In this document: positions 26,624-39,500 of the stretch, piece by piece
Layout: each line of letters opens with the position of its first letter
How positions within the stretch are numbered: the first letter of the stretch is position 1
Source of the DNA: Micromonospora wenchangensis
GTDB lineage: Bacteria > Actinomycetota > Actinomycetes > Mycobacteriales > Micromonosporaceae
Direction of reading: 5' to 3'
Assembly (NCBI RefSeq): GCF_002210435.1
Contig: NZ_MZMV01000020.1
Coordinates: forward strand, 49,360 to 113,359
DNA length: 64,000 bases
Program-made: the position numbers and the translations under genes
Notes under the pieces: model-generated
Told to the model about the DNA's origin: nothing
Databases searched by the model: none
Seen by the model: only the letters and a program-made list of their open reading frames with translations

Positions 26624-27570
26624 GTGGCGATCGAGGTTTCGGCCGAGATGGCGAACTTCCTGCGCTTCCTGATCGGGGAGAAGTTCCCGAGGGCCGACGA
26701 GACCAACCTCTTCGCCACCGCCGAGGCGCTGCGACGGGCCGCCGAGCAGGTGGTCACGTCGGCCGAGACCTTCGGTGACGGGGTACGGGCGTACCGGGCC
26801 GGGGTGAACGGGCAGGCCGAGGACTCCTTCGTCGACACGATGGAGCGTTACGTCCTGCACAGCCCCGGCTACCTCGGCCTGGTGTCGAAGTACACCAACC
26901 GGATGGGGGACAGCTACCGGGGCACCGCCACCGAGGTGCAGTACGCCAAGCTGATGATCATCGCGTCGTTGCTCGCGTTGATGCTGGAACTGCTGGCCGC
27001 CCTGGCGATCGCCTGGATCAACCCGGGCGCCGCGCTGGCCCGGCTCGCGGTCGGCAAGGTGATCATGCGGATCATCTTCCAGAACGTCACCACCCGGGTG
27101 CTGTTCCAGGTCGCCATGGCACAGGCCGTCGGGATCGGCCTCCAGACGGTGATGGACCGGCTGGTGCAGCTCTACCAGATCCGCAACCACACCCGCGACG
27201 GCTGGAACGACGAGCTGACCCGGGCCGCCGCCGAGGTCGGTTCGCTCGGCGGCGCGGTCGGCCTCGGCCTCGGCGGGCTGATGCAGGGCCTGGAACGGTT
27301 GGCCCGGTCGACGAACATCGGCCGGCGGGCCGGGCTGACGGCCTCGTCGAACCTCCCGGACCCGCACGGGTTCCGGCCCGGCGAGGCCGCCCAGGAGGTC
27401 ATCAACGAGGGGGTCAGCGAGTGGCTGACCGAGTTCCTCTACAACGGCATGACCACCGGCGAGTGGGAGGCCGACGGGGCGGCCGTCATCGCGGGCGCGG
27501 CCTCGGGGATGGCCGGTGTCGCCGGCACCGCCATCGGGCAGCAGTTGCACCGGGCCACCGGCGGGGACCG
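26624..27570 (+). other. Giant protein: WXG100/CpnT-like N-terminal region
   Basis: Residues 1-315. A four-helix WXG100-like part (ANFLRFLIGEKFPRADETNL, then an AEQVVTSAETF helix) is followed by hydrophobic helices (LMIIASLLALMLELLAALAI and further amphipathic helices) and a Gly-rich segment (GAVGLGLGGLMQGLERLA). This is the plan of CpnT-like N-terminal domains of ESX toxins. It marks the protein as a T7SS client. Confidence 0.75.
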
Positions 27571-30500
27571 GGACCGCACGGCGAAGCCGACGGTGTCCGC
27601 CGAGCCGAAACCGCCGGCCGTCGCGGGCACGGCGGTCGAGGAGCCGCTGCCCCCGTACGACCCGGTCCGGTTGCCGGCGTACGACGGGCCGCCCTCGTAC
27701 GCCGACGCGGTGACCGCCGTGCCCGGCGTGGGTGCCGCCGCGACCGGCGGCACCGATGGCCCGGGCCGGGGCGGTACGGGTGCCGGGCCCGGTGGGACCG
27801 GACCGACGACCCGTACGGGTGCCGGCGACGGCGACGTGGCCGCCCGACCCCGTCGGGCCGACGCCGGGTCGCCGCCGCCGGACCCCGCCGGACCGCAACC
27901 GGTGGACCCGGCCACGGTCACCGCCGCTGCCCGCCCCGACCTGCCGGCCCCGACGGGCCCCGCCGCCGCGTCCGGCCTGCCCGTCCCGTCGACCATGACC
28001 GGCCCGGCCGGCGTGACCGGCCCGGCCACGACCGGTCCGGCCACCGTGGCCGGCGTGCCGCCGTCGGCCGGATCCGCCGGGTCCGGCCTGACGGGTGCGG
28101 GTGCCGGCCAGCCGGGTGCCGCCGGGGCGGCGGCCCGCAGCGGTGGGGCGGGTCCGGCCCCGGTCACCGGGGCGGAGACCGCAGCCGGCGGCGCAAGGCC
28201 GTCCGGACCGGCTGGCACCACCCCGGGCCGGCCGGCCGCCGGGTCCTGGCCGGGTGGACCCCAGCCGGTCGGGTCGGCACTGACCGGCAGCCTCGGCGCG
28301 CAGGTCGCGGGTGGCGTCGGCCCACAGGCGGCGGGCAGCCCCGGCTCGCCAGCGGCGGGTGGTCCCGGCGCACCGGTGGCGGCGGGCGGTCCCGGCACGA
28401 GGGGGGCGGGTGGCGTCGGCCCGCAGCCCGCCGCCGGCCCGCAGCTGGTGACCGGCGCGCCGTCGGCGGTGGACCCGCCGCCGGTGGGTGGGGTGACCGA
28501 CCCCACCGTGGCCGTCGCCGGACGCCGGGCCGCCCTGGAGCGGCGGCTGAGCGAGGTGCTGCCGCCCTACGACGGCACGGCGGCCGACTGTGTGCTGCGG
28601 CTGACGGCCGTAATCGACGGGCTGTCGGCGGCACCCCGGGCGAGCCGGGACGACACCACCATCGACTCCGTGCGCCCCGAGCAGGACCTCGCCGCCCGGC
28701 TGGGCGTCGACTGGCAGCTGGTCTCCGACTGGGACCAGATCGTGGGGTCCGTGGGCCGGGCCGGCCCACGGGCCCTGGCGGCGGTGCTGGTGGCGCCTCC
28801 GAACGCCCCACGGCACGCCTTCGCCCTGGTCAACGACGGCGGTGAACTGTTCTGGGTGGAGACCCAGGCCAGGCCCGACCGGCGGGTCCGGCCGGTCGGG
28901 GAACCGCCGGAGCTGCCGGTGGGCGCGCGGGTCATCCTGCTCGACGGGCAGGGTGCCCCGATCCGGTCCGCACCGGACGCCACGGCGACCGTGGACGCCC
29001 TGCTGGACCCCGCCACCACCCGCCGGTACGGCAGGTCACGCCCGGAGGCGGCACCCTCCACCGCGACGCCCCCGCCCGTCACCGCGACCGCCCCGCCCGT
29101 CACCGCGACGACCGCGACCGCCCCGCCCGCCGTCACGTCGACCCCGGTGGTCGTGCCGCCGGCCGAACGGGCCACCGGGTCGGACCTGCCGGCCGACCTG
29201 GTGCGGGTGCCGGCGGACGGGCGGTGCCTGCTCTTCGCCGTACTCACCTCGGCACCGGGACAGGTGGCGCAGCGGTTGGCGCGGGCCGGGCTGCTGACAC
29301 CCGTGCTGCGGAGCTGGCTGGCCGACACCGACCGGGTACGCGCGGAGGTGGGCGGGTACGCCGAGGCGTACTCCACCAACCTGACGTCGGTGCCCGAGGA
29401 CTCCCCGGCCGACCTCGTCGCCACCGCCCTGGCCACGCTCGTCGCCGGCCATCTGCACACCCACCGGGACACCCTGCCGGCCCTGCTCCCGGCGGTCCGG
29501 TTCGCGCTGGCCGACCAGGAGCGGGAGAGCCCGGACGTGGCGGCCCGCGCGGACCGGCTCGCCGAGCTGCGTCGGCAGAACCCGGCCCTGGCCGAGGTGA
29601 CCGACGACGACCTGCACGCCCGGTATCTCGACGGGTACGCCTTCGACACCGGTCCGTTGACCGATGCCGAGGTCGGGGCGTTGCAGTCGGCCGTGGCGAA
29701 CTGGTCGACCTCCTGGCGGGAACCGGTAGGTACGGCGCTGCTGCCGCTGCTGGCGGACGCCCTGGACCTGCCGCTGAGGGTGCGTAGCCGCCGCGACGGC
29801 CGCGAACGCGCGGTGTACGGCCCGCCGGACGTCCCCCCGGTGACCATCTACCACAACGACGACGCCCACTACGACGCCTCGTCGTCCAACCCGGAGGTCA
29901 CCGACCTCCCCGACCTCCCGGAACCCCCCGCCTCACCGGAGCCCGACCAGCCCCGGCCGGAGCCCGACCGGATCCCGGCGGAGCCCGACCGGTCGGCGGA
30001 TCTCGACGACGTCTACGGGCCGGCGGTGCGGGCGGGACGCATCACCCCGGCGGAACGCGACGAGGCCGGCGACGTGCGGCTGAATCCGCTCTGGTACCGG
30101 CTGGCCGACTTCCCGGCCCACCTGCTCGACCCGGCGCGGGCCCGCACCTGGCTCTACGTGGTGGCGCAGGACGGCGAGGTCTACCTCGGCGCCGCCGACG
30201 CCGCTGCCGCGATGCGGCAGCGGGACTTCCGGGCCCTGCTCGCCGGGATGCGGGAACGCGACCCGGAGCTGACCGCCGAGCGGCTGCGCGAGCGGCTCGG
30301 TGGCCAGGGGCACGCCGGCCTCGCGGTCGGCTTCGACGCGCGGGGCCGGGCCATCGAGCGGCACGCCCGGGTCGGCGGCGAACTCACCTGGAACGAGGCG
30401 ACCGGCCGGTGGCGGGTCGACGACCGGTCGGCACAGTTCATGGGTGCGGCCCGTCCGGCGGCTACCCCGGAGCAGGTCCAGGGCTGGCTGGACGCCGTCG

Positions 30501-33500
30501 CGACGGCGGTCGGCGAACGGTTCGACCTGCCTGTCGTCGCGACCCGGCGGGGCACCGGGGAGCCCGGTCCGTACGACCCGGTCACCATCGACTTCGCCGA
30601 GGGCGAGCGGGTGGCCGGCCACGGCCGGCGGGCCGAACTGGACGCGTTCGTCGACCAGGTGGTCGCGCAGGCCCGCCACGCGTGGGACGACGACCGGCCC
30701 CGGGTGGTGCGGGTACGCATCGAGGGCGGCGGCAACGGCTCCGGGCGGCTGCGGCTGCGCGCCGGCCGGACCGGCCGGCGGCGGGCGACCTCGCTGGCGG
30801 AACTGGTCGGCGCTCAGCTGGCGGCGCGGTTGAAGGCCGAGGGGATCCCGCTGGGGATGGTCCGGGTCGAGCAGACCAGCCGGGGAGCCGGCCGGTCGAC
30901 GAGCCCCGGTGGTACGCGGCGGCCGACGACGCCGCAGCAGCGTCGCCGGGCGGTGCTCTGGACCGAGCCGGGCCCCGCGTTCACCGACCGCGTCCGCCGC
31001 CTCGCCCCCACCGGCCGTGCCGGTCGGGACCGGGTGGGTCGGGACCGCCGTCGGCTGCGTATCCCCGGCCGGTCCGCCCCGGGGCGGCTGCGGCAGCGCG
31101 CGGACGGGAGCTGGTGGGTCGGCGGCGGCCAGGTGGTCGTGCACGACGTCCCCGGCCGGCCGGGGAGCATCGCCCTGCTGCCGGCCCGGGAGTGGGACCG
31201 GCTGGCCGGCGACCCCCGGCTGCCCGACGCGACCGACACCGTGACCGTGCTCGTGCACGGGGCCGGCGACCGGTTCCGGGTGCCGCTGCGCCACCCCGAC
31301 GGGCGGACCAGCGACACGACGCTGACCGCCGACGAGCTGCACACCCTGCTGGAGTCCCCCGAGCGGGACGGCCGGCGGCTGGCGCTGCTGTCCTGCGCGG
31401 CCGGCCGGACCGGCGCGCGGGCTGTGCAGCGCCTGGCCGACCTGCGCGCCACCGACGTCGTCGCACCCGAGGGCGACCTGGTGGTGACCGGCACTGCGGG
31501 ACACCTGCCGCTGTCGGTCGACGGCCGACCGTGGGCGCTGTTCGTCCCCGACGGCACCGGGGCCTGGGACGTGGTCAACGACGAGATCGCCGACCCCGCC
31601 GTGCCGGATCGGCCGTTCGCGGCCCCCTTCGCCGGCTACGCCAGCCGGGCCGGGACCGCCGACGGGAGCGGCGTACGGCTGACCAACGCGCCGTTGCCGC
31701 CGACCGAATGGGACCGGGTACGCATCGTCGGGGACGGCCTCTGCCTGCTCAGCGCGGTCGCGGTGGCGGTGCCGGAGGCGATGACCGGCATCGTGGGCAT
31801 GCCGCCGGACGCGCTGGACCGGCTGCTGCGGGTCCGGCGTACCCGGTCACACGACGTCGATCTGGGTGACATCGACGCGGCGTTGCGCGAGGAGATCCGG
31901 CGGCGGGTGGCCGACCCGTCACCCACGATGGTGGAACTGTTCAACCACGTGGCCACGACCTGGCTGTTCCCGGAGGGACACGACGTGCAGGCCACCCTGC
32001 TCGACGTGGTCGACACCTGGGACTGGCGGCGTCCGCTGCCCGTCGAGGACGGCACTGCCGCCGGTGGCCGGGCCGGTGACGTGCTGCCCCTGGTCATCGG
32101 CGCGGCGCTCGACCGGCCGGTGTGGCAGGGCCGGGTCGACCCGCCGTCGGCCACGGTGCTCTGGCCGGACGGCACCGGCGAGCCGGTCCGACTGCTCTAC
32201 AACGGACGCGACCACTACGACGCCTGGGTCCCCGCCGCCGTCGCGGCAAGCGACGACGGACGCGCCGTCGAACGGCCGGACAGCGGCAAGGGCCCCGGCT
32301 GGCTGGGGGTGCTGCGCACGCCCCGGCAGCGGGGTGTGCTGTGGCCCTGGGACGGCGACGACGAGTCGATGTCGATGGCCACGCTCATCCGGCAGGTCGA
32401 CGCGGTCGACCTGCCCGGCGAACACCTGCTCGTCCTGCTCGCCGACGAGAACTACGCCCTGCTGTTCGGCGACCGGGTGCCCCCGGGCGGGGTGTTGGGC
32501 ACCGTGTTCGCCGGTGGTCCCCCCGGGGCGCGGTGGGTCGCGGCCACGACCGTCGACCCCCGCGCGCCGATGGTGCTCACCGTGGTCAGCGACAACGACG
32601 AGCACGCGGTGGCGTTCGGCCGGGCCGTCGAGCGGGAGCTGCGGCACCGGCTGGACGTGGGGCTGCCGACACCGAGCCACCTGAGTGTGGTCACCATGTC
32701 CACCAACGAGGTGCCGATCGAGCCGGTGCGCCTGCCGCGCCTGCGTTTCCGGCTGCCCGCGCCGCCTCCCGGTCAGCTCTCCCAGGTCCACCTCGCCGAC
32801 CTGCCCGCCCGGATCCGGCAGGCGTACGTCACCCCACCCGGTTACACGGAGGGGACGCTGCTCGGTGCCGCCGCGTGGCGCGAGGGGCTGCCCCCGTTCA
32901 CCCCGTCGGCGGCCCCGGAGCCGGTGGTCACCCCGTCGCCCGACGACGCGCCCCCCACGTACGGCCGGGTCCAGCAGGACCGGCGGCACGAGGAACGGGT
33001 GCGGCAGGAGGAGGAGTTCCGGACTGCGGCGGCCCGGCAGGCGGAACGGCTCGCCGCGGAGGTCCCGCCGGACGGCCCGGTGCGGCGGGTCACCGTCCCC
33101 GACACCGGGCTGGCCGACGGTCTGGGCGGGCACCGGGGCTGGCTGCTGCACGGCGGATGGCCACCACCGACCGACGGCCCCACCGGGGCGGACCCGGTGG
33201 AACTCGCCGTGGCGGTCCCGAACGACGCGGTCCGGCTGGTGCGGGTGTCGCTGCCCGCCGTCGAGGACCAGCCGGCGCTGGAGGTGCAGGCGCTGGTCGA
33301 GCCGCCGGGGGCGGCGGTCGACGTCGAACCGCACCTGCTGCCCGTGCTGTCGATGTGGCGCAACGACTTCACCGACGGGCCGGTGGCCCAACCGATCCTG
33401 GACCCGCCCGAGATGGTCCGGCGGGCCTGGCTGTACCTGATCGACGACACGGAGCAGACCGAGGCGGCCACGATCCGGGCCGAGCGCGGCGACGACCCCG

Positions 33501-36500
33501 ACGCCGAGGTCGACCGCGAGATGCTGCGGGCCCGCGTGCTGGCCACGGTCCGGGAGACCTTCTGGGAGACGTTCGGGGAGAGCCCCGCGTACGCCGCCGG
33601 GTTGACCGCGATGGTCAGGCTGCCCGGGGACATGCCGCTGCCCGACTACTGGACGGTCGGGCCGGTCCGTGAACTGATCATGCGGTACCCGTGGCGGATC
33701 CTGTCCACGGAGATCGGGTCGTACGTGCAGCGGTTCGGTTGGCGCAACGCGCACCGGATCGTCCTGCAACCCGGTGTGCTGGACGGCGCGTCGGACGACG
33801 TCCTGGTCACGCCGGACGGCGTCCGCCACCACGCGACCGACTACCTGGCCCGGCTGGCCGGCACCGACGGCGGTAGCCGGGTGCTGATCCTCCCCGACCT
33901 CGACCACGCCACGGCGGCGCAGTCCGCCTTCGTCCGGACGGTACGCGCCTCCGTCGTCGTCGTCCTGCCGACGCTGCTGCCCGTCGACGTCCAGTGGACG
34001 GTGTCCGGCAGCAGCGCCGGCACCGGCACCGAGGTGGACATCCTGGTGGGCACCCTCGACGAGGCGCTCGCCCGGGCCGTCCTGCACGCCGCCGACCCGG
34101 TCGAGGGCCGGCGGTGGGCCGAGATGCTGCTCGCCGACCCCGACCTGCGGGTCGGCGAGAACGGCGACTGGCTCACCGAGATCTTCGACAGCGCGGTGCT
34201 GACCACACCGTACGAACCCGTGCGTTTCATGGTCGACGATGGGGAGCCGGTCGACGCCGGGGAACTCCGGTCACGGCTACGGGACAGCGGGGTCATGCTC
34301 GTCGATCCGTACCGGCTGCCGGAGCACCGCGTGCTGATCGAGATCACCGATCCCCGTCCGGAACTCGTGCAGTACGCCCCGGTCGACCGGGGCGGCACGC
34401 GACTGCGGCGGTTGGTCGTCGACGGCAGTTACGCCGCCGAGCATCCCGACACCTGGCGGGTGGTGGACGAGCCCTGGTCGCGGATCCAGTCCTGGCTGGC
34501 GATCCTCGACCCGGACCGCACCTATCCCTGGGACCCGTTCCTGCTGGCCCTGGCGTACCGGGACGGGCTGATGCTCCCCGTCGACGAGCGGACCGGCGCG
34601 TGGCCCGGGGCCGGCCACCGGTTCGTCCCGGTGCATGCCGCCGCGCTCGCCGAGGTACGGGAGGTGTTCGCCGGCCGTTCCCCGCGCGACGGGGTGATCT
34701 GGACGACCCAGGGGGAACCCCGCGGGACGCTGCTGCTGGTGGACGAGGGCACCCGGGTCATCGTCGACTATCCGATGGTCCACCTCGTACCCCGGCCCAC
34801 GGCGGCACGGGCGGCGGTGACCGTGCCCGACGCCGAGGACCTGCACGACCGGGGGCTGGTCGTCGCCGTCGGGCAGCTCGACGGCGACCGGTTGACAGGT
34901 GACGGCTGGGAGGTGACCGCCGACGAGCTGATCGACAGCGAGGCGTTGCGGGCGCATCCCCGGGTCGTCCTGCTCGACCGGTCGCCGCCGGTGGACAGCC
35001 CGTTCGTCCAGCGGCTGCTGGCCCACGGTGTCGGCGTGCTCGCCCCCGACGCCGAGCTGGCCGGGTGGACCGCCGTCTACCAGCTGCCCGGCTGGCAGGT
35101 GGAGCTGACCGGCCCGGACAGCGCCGACCTGCTGCGCCGACTCCGAGTCGAGTTCGACTCCGTGGTGCTCGGCGCCGCCACCGCCCACCACCGGACGCCG
35201 GCCCAGACCGGGCTGGTCCGCGCCGCCTTCGACCTGCTCGGCCGCCCGTACGGGCAGGAGGTGGTCGACGGGCACCTGCATCTGCACCTGAACCGCTGGG
35301 CCACCGCCGAGGCGTTCGCGGCGGACGCCGGCCGCGACGGGATACTCCTCCTCGGCGGTCCGGACCAGCACGGGCACGACCTGACGCTGTGGGTGCCGGT
35401 CGAACAGGTCCGGGTGTTCCCCCACTGGTCGGGCGAACAGCTCTACCTGGTCACGGCGGACCCGGCCACCGTCGCCCCGGTGACGGACCTCATCCGCGAC
35501 CGGCTCGCGACCGCCCCCGTCGTACGGTGGACGCCCGACCTGGGCCGGGCGGCGCGGGCGGCGGACGTCGGGTCGGCCGCCAGCCACCAGGTCAGCCACG
35601 GCGGCCTGCCCATCGCGCCCGACCACGTCGGGAACCTGGTCGAGACGGTCGACGCGCATCCGTCGTGGCGGACCGTCGCCTGGACGGTCGACGCGCAGAC
35701 GTACGACGACGCCGAGGCGTTGGTGTGGCTGGGCGCCGGGATGGCCGCCCTGGAGCTTCCGGTCGACGACACGCAGACCGGCTTCGCCGTGGCCATGCCG
35801 TCGTGGGCGGTGCCCGCCGTCGACCGGTACGACAACGGCGTGGTGCTCTGGTCGCCCGGCCGCACCGGCCTGCCGGCGGCCCTACGCGCGGCGTTCCGGG
35901 TGGCCGTGGCCCCGGTGTCCGAACTGGACGACGTCGTCGACGGCGTCCGGGCGGGCGACCAGGCGGCCGACGCGGTCGCGCTGCTGATGGAACGGCTGCC
36001 CGAGGGCACCCGGATCGTCGTGGTGCCCGGGGAGTTCGACACCATCCAGGAGATCCCGGTGATCTTCGACTCGGTGTTCGCGGTGGTGGTCCGGTCCGAG
36101 GCCGGCGACCCCGGGACGTGGACGGGATACTGGCGGGTCGAGGGGGAACAGCGGATCGCCGTGCTGACCGGCGCCGACCTGTCCTACGTCATCGCCGGCC
36201 TGGCCGCCGAGGATCCGCAGGCCAGGCCGCTGTACGGGCCCGGACCGCAGGTGCTGGCACTGCCGCAGGCCGCCGTACGGTTCCTGGTGGAGGCGACGGA
36301 CGACGCCGGCGACGACGGTCCGCCCGGCGCCCGCGCCACCGACGTCGCGTTCGTGGCCGCCGACGAGATCACCGCCGCCGACCACCTCTACACCCTGCCG
36401 CCCGGCGCGGCCTACCGGGTCGTGGCGCCCGGTCCGGACGGGGAGGTCGTCCTGCAGGGCTGGGCCATCGACGGCGAGACGTTGGCCGCGGCCGGGCACG

Positions 36501-39500
36501 ACCTCCTGGTGGAGGACGAGGGTCCGGTCGGCGCGGTCCTGGCGAGCGAACTCGCCAAGGAGCAGAGCCCCGAGGCGCGGACCCTGCTGCTCGAACTGGC
36601 CCACCTCGTCGGCATCGGGCACCTGGTCACCGACAACCCGCTGCGCCGGCACGGTCTCGGCCCCGTCGACCGCACGTTCGTCCCCGACTGGGTGGCCCCG
36701 GTGGGCGTGCCGGTCGGACCGGCCTGGTGGGTCGGCACGGACGTGGTGGCCATCGAGATCACCGCGGCCGCCGCCGGCCAGCTCCCCGCCCGGCAGATGC
36801 TGGCGTGGGACGTCGAAGACCCGGACCAGCTCAGCAACCCCCTGTTGCCGCCGCAGTTGATGGCGGTGCCGTACCGGGACGGGCCGCTGGTGCGGCTCCT
36901 GCCCGACCAGATATGGGCCCTGGGGCTGGGCCCGCTGCTGGGTGAACGGGGCATCCTCGTCGAACCCGGCACGGTGACCGCTGCCGGGGTGACCACCGGG
37001 CGGCCCGACGGGCGCGGCGCGCTGCCCGCCGCCGCGTACCGGGCGATCCTGCCCGAGACCAACGCCGGCATTCCCGTCGTCGTGTTCCTCGACCACGGCC
37101 CGGAGGTGGAGTCGTTCGCCCGTGCGCTCGCCGCGCAGGCAGCCGTGGCGCTGGTGCGGACCGACGACGGGCTGTGGCGCGCCCACCGTGCCCGGCCGGG
37201 CACCGGCGACACCGACGAGCTGACCGATTTCCAGGCGTTCCGGCTGGTCGGCAACGCGGTCGCGGCGGTCACCGCCGACCTTGCCGAGCTGACCGGACTG
37301 GTCAACACCCGGGGCCGCGAGCTGGGTTCGCGGGCCTGGCTGGACGGGGTCGGCGTGTTGCGCCGGCTGTCCGGCCTGCCGGTCGGCACTGCGCGGGACC
37401 GGGCCGAACTGCTCGCCTCGGCCCTGTTCGGGCTGGACCGGCTGCGGGCCGCCGTCGACGGGGAGCCCGGCGGCCGGTCGGTGGGGCACGTGCTCACCCG
37501 CCTCGGTCTGCCCGGTCCGTCCGGGCCGGACCTGACGGTGCTGGCCCGCCGGCTCGGCGCGACGCCCACCCCGGTGACGGCGGCGGCCCTCGGCCTGCTG
37601 CCGGCCAACGCGGTCGCCCCGGTGTGGCGCGACGACGCGGTGGCCCTCGTCCACCGCGCACCCGACGGTGCGTTGACGCTGGTCCTGCCGGACGCCGGGC
37701 CGGATGCCCGGCTGACCGCGCTCGACCCGGACGAGCTGCCCGGCCCGCTGACGATGCTGTTGGACCGGGGGCGGACGGTGGCCGTCCGCGTCGCGACCGG
37801 GGAACGGGTCCTCGGCGGTCAGGCCGCACCCGACCGCGACTCCGACTCCGACTCGGATTCCGGCTCGGACTCGGGCTCCGACTCGGATCCTGGTCCCGAC
37901 CAGGACCAGGACCAGGGCCGGGACCGGGAGCAGAATCCGGACCAGGACCCGGACCCGGAGCTGCCGTCGGAACCGTACCCGTACTCGTACTGGATCGGGG
38001 ATTCGGATTCGGAGTCGGGACAGGACCCGGCTGCGGCGCAGGACCCGGGAGCGGGGGAGCAGCCGACCCCGCCGGGCACCCCGCACACCGCACCGGTGTC
38101 CACCGGATCCCCGACGGACCCCGTCCCACCCGGACCGTCGACGGCGGCGGTGGACGCCGTGGGGGAGGCGCTGCGCCGGCTGCCGGCGGCCCGCCTCGCA
38201 TCCGGCCGGCAGGTCCGCCGGGGCCGGCCGTCGCTGACCCGGCTCGCCGACTGGGTCGACGCGGTGCAGGTCGACGAGACCGCCGCCAGCACGGCCAGCT
38301 CCCGGATCCGGGCGGTCGCCGCCTACCTCGTCCTGCACGGCCGGATCGGCGACCTCACCGTGACCGCACCGGCGGCGACCCGGCTCGGCCTGGACGGGTT
38401 CCACCGCGCGCTGGGCGGACGACCGGTACCGTCGGACGTCACCCACCCGGGGGCGGCGGTCCAGGCATTGACCCGCCGGCCGGGGACGATGCTGCTGGTC
38501 CACGACCAGCCGCCGGACGCGCCCGACCGGGTCTTCTGGCTGGTCGCCGACGACCGGGACGGCGTGGTCACCCCCCGGGTCGTCGACCCCGCCCGGCCCG
38601 GCGTGTTCGCCCGGTCCGCCGTCGACGACCCGGTCACCGCCGCGGCGTTGACCCGCGCCGGCACCACCGTGCTGGCCGTGGACGCCCGGGGCGACGCGAT
38701 GGACCTCGCCGACTTCCTGGCCCCGTCGCCGGCCGGGCTGATCGCGGCCGCCGCCGACCCGACGCTGGTCGTGACCGACGCCACCGACCTGCTCCGGGCC
38801 ATGGTGCGGCTGGTCGACGGCTACTACGGGCGGACCCCCCGCACGCTCGACGCGCAGCTGACGGTGACCCCGGAGACGATCCCCGGCACCCTGGCCGCCG
38901 CGCTGGGCGGACAGTTCGAACCGCTGCACGACGTCGAGGCCACCGTCGACGCCCTGCGCGCCGCTCCGGGCTCGCTGGCGCTGGCCTACCTGCCCCGGGC
39001 CGGGGAATCCGGCCGGCTGCTCATGTTCGTCGCCGAACCGGCGCTGGCGACGGTGCCGGCCCAGCTCACCGTCGTCGGGGTCGACGTCGCCGACCTCAGC
39101 GACGCCGACCTGACCGCCGCACTGTCCGGCGGCCGGGCCCAGGTGCTGCTGCTCGACCCGACCGGCGGGGCCCGCCAGGTGCCCGGCCGGCAACCCACCG
39201 CGGAGCAGGTCACCGCCGTCCGGACCGCGATCACCGCGCAGCCGCTGCTGATCGGGGTGCCACACACCGCACACCCGGCCTGGACCGATGTGCTCCACGC
39301 CCGGGTGACCAGGCGGCTGCGCACCCTGGGCGTGACCATGCCCACCGCCCGCCCCCTGCTGCGCGCCCTGGCCACCGACCCCACCGAGTTCCTGCACCAC
39401 GGCTCCGGCCACCCCGTCCGCGTCGGCCGGGAGCGGCGCTTCGCCTGGGTACGCCTCGTCCCCCGACCGACCGACGCCGACGAGGTGCGCCTCGCCCCCG

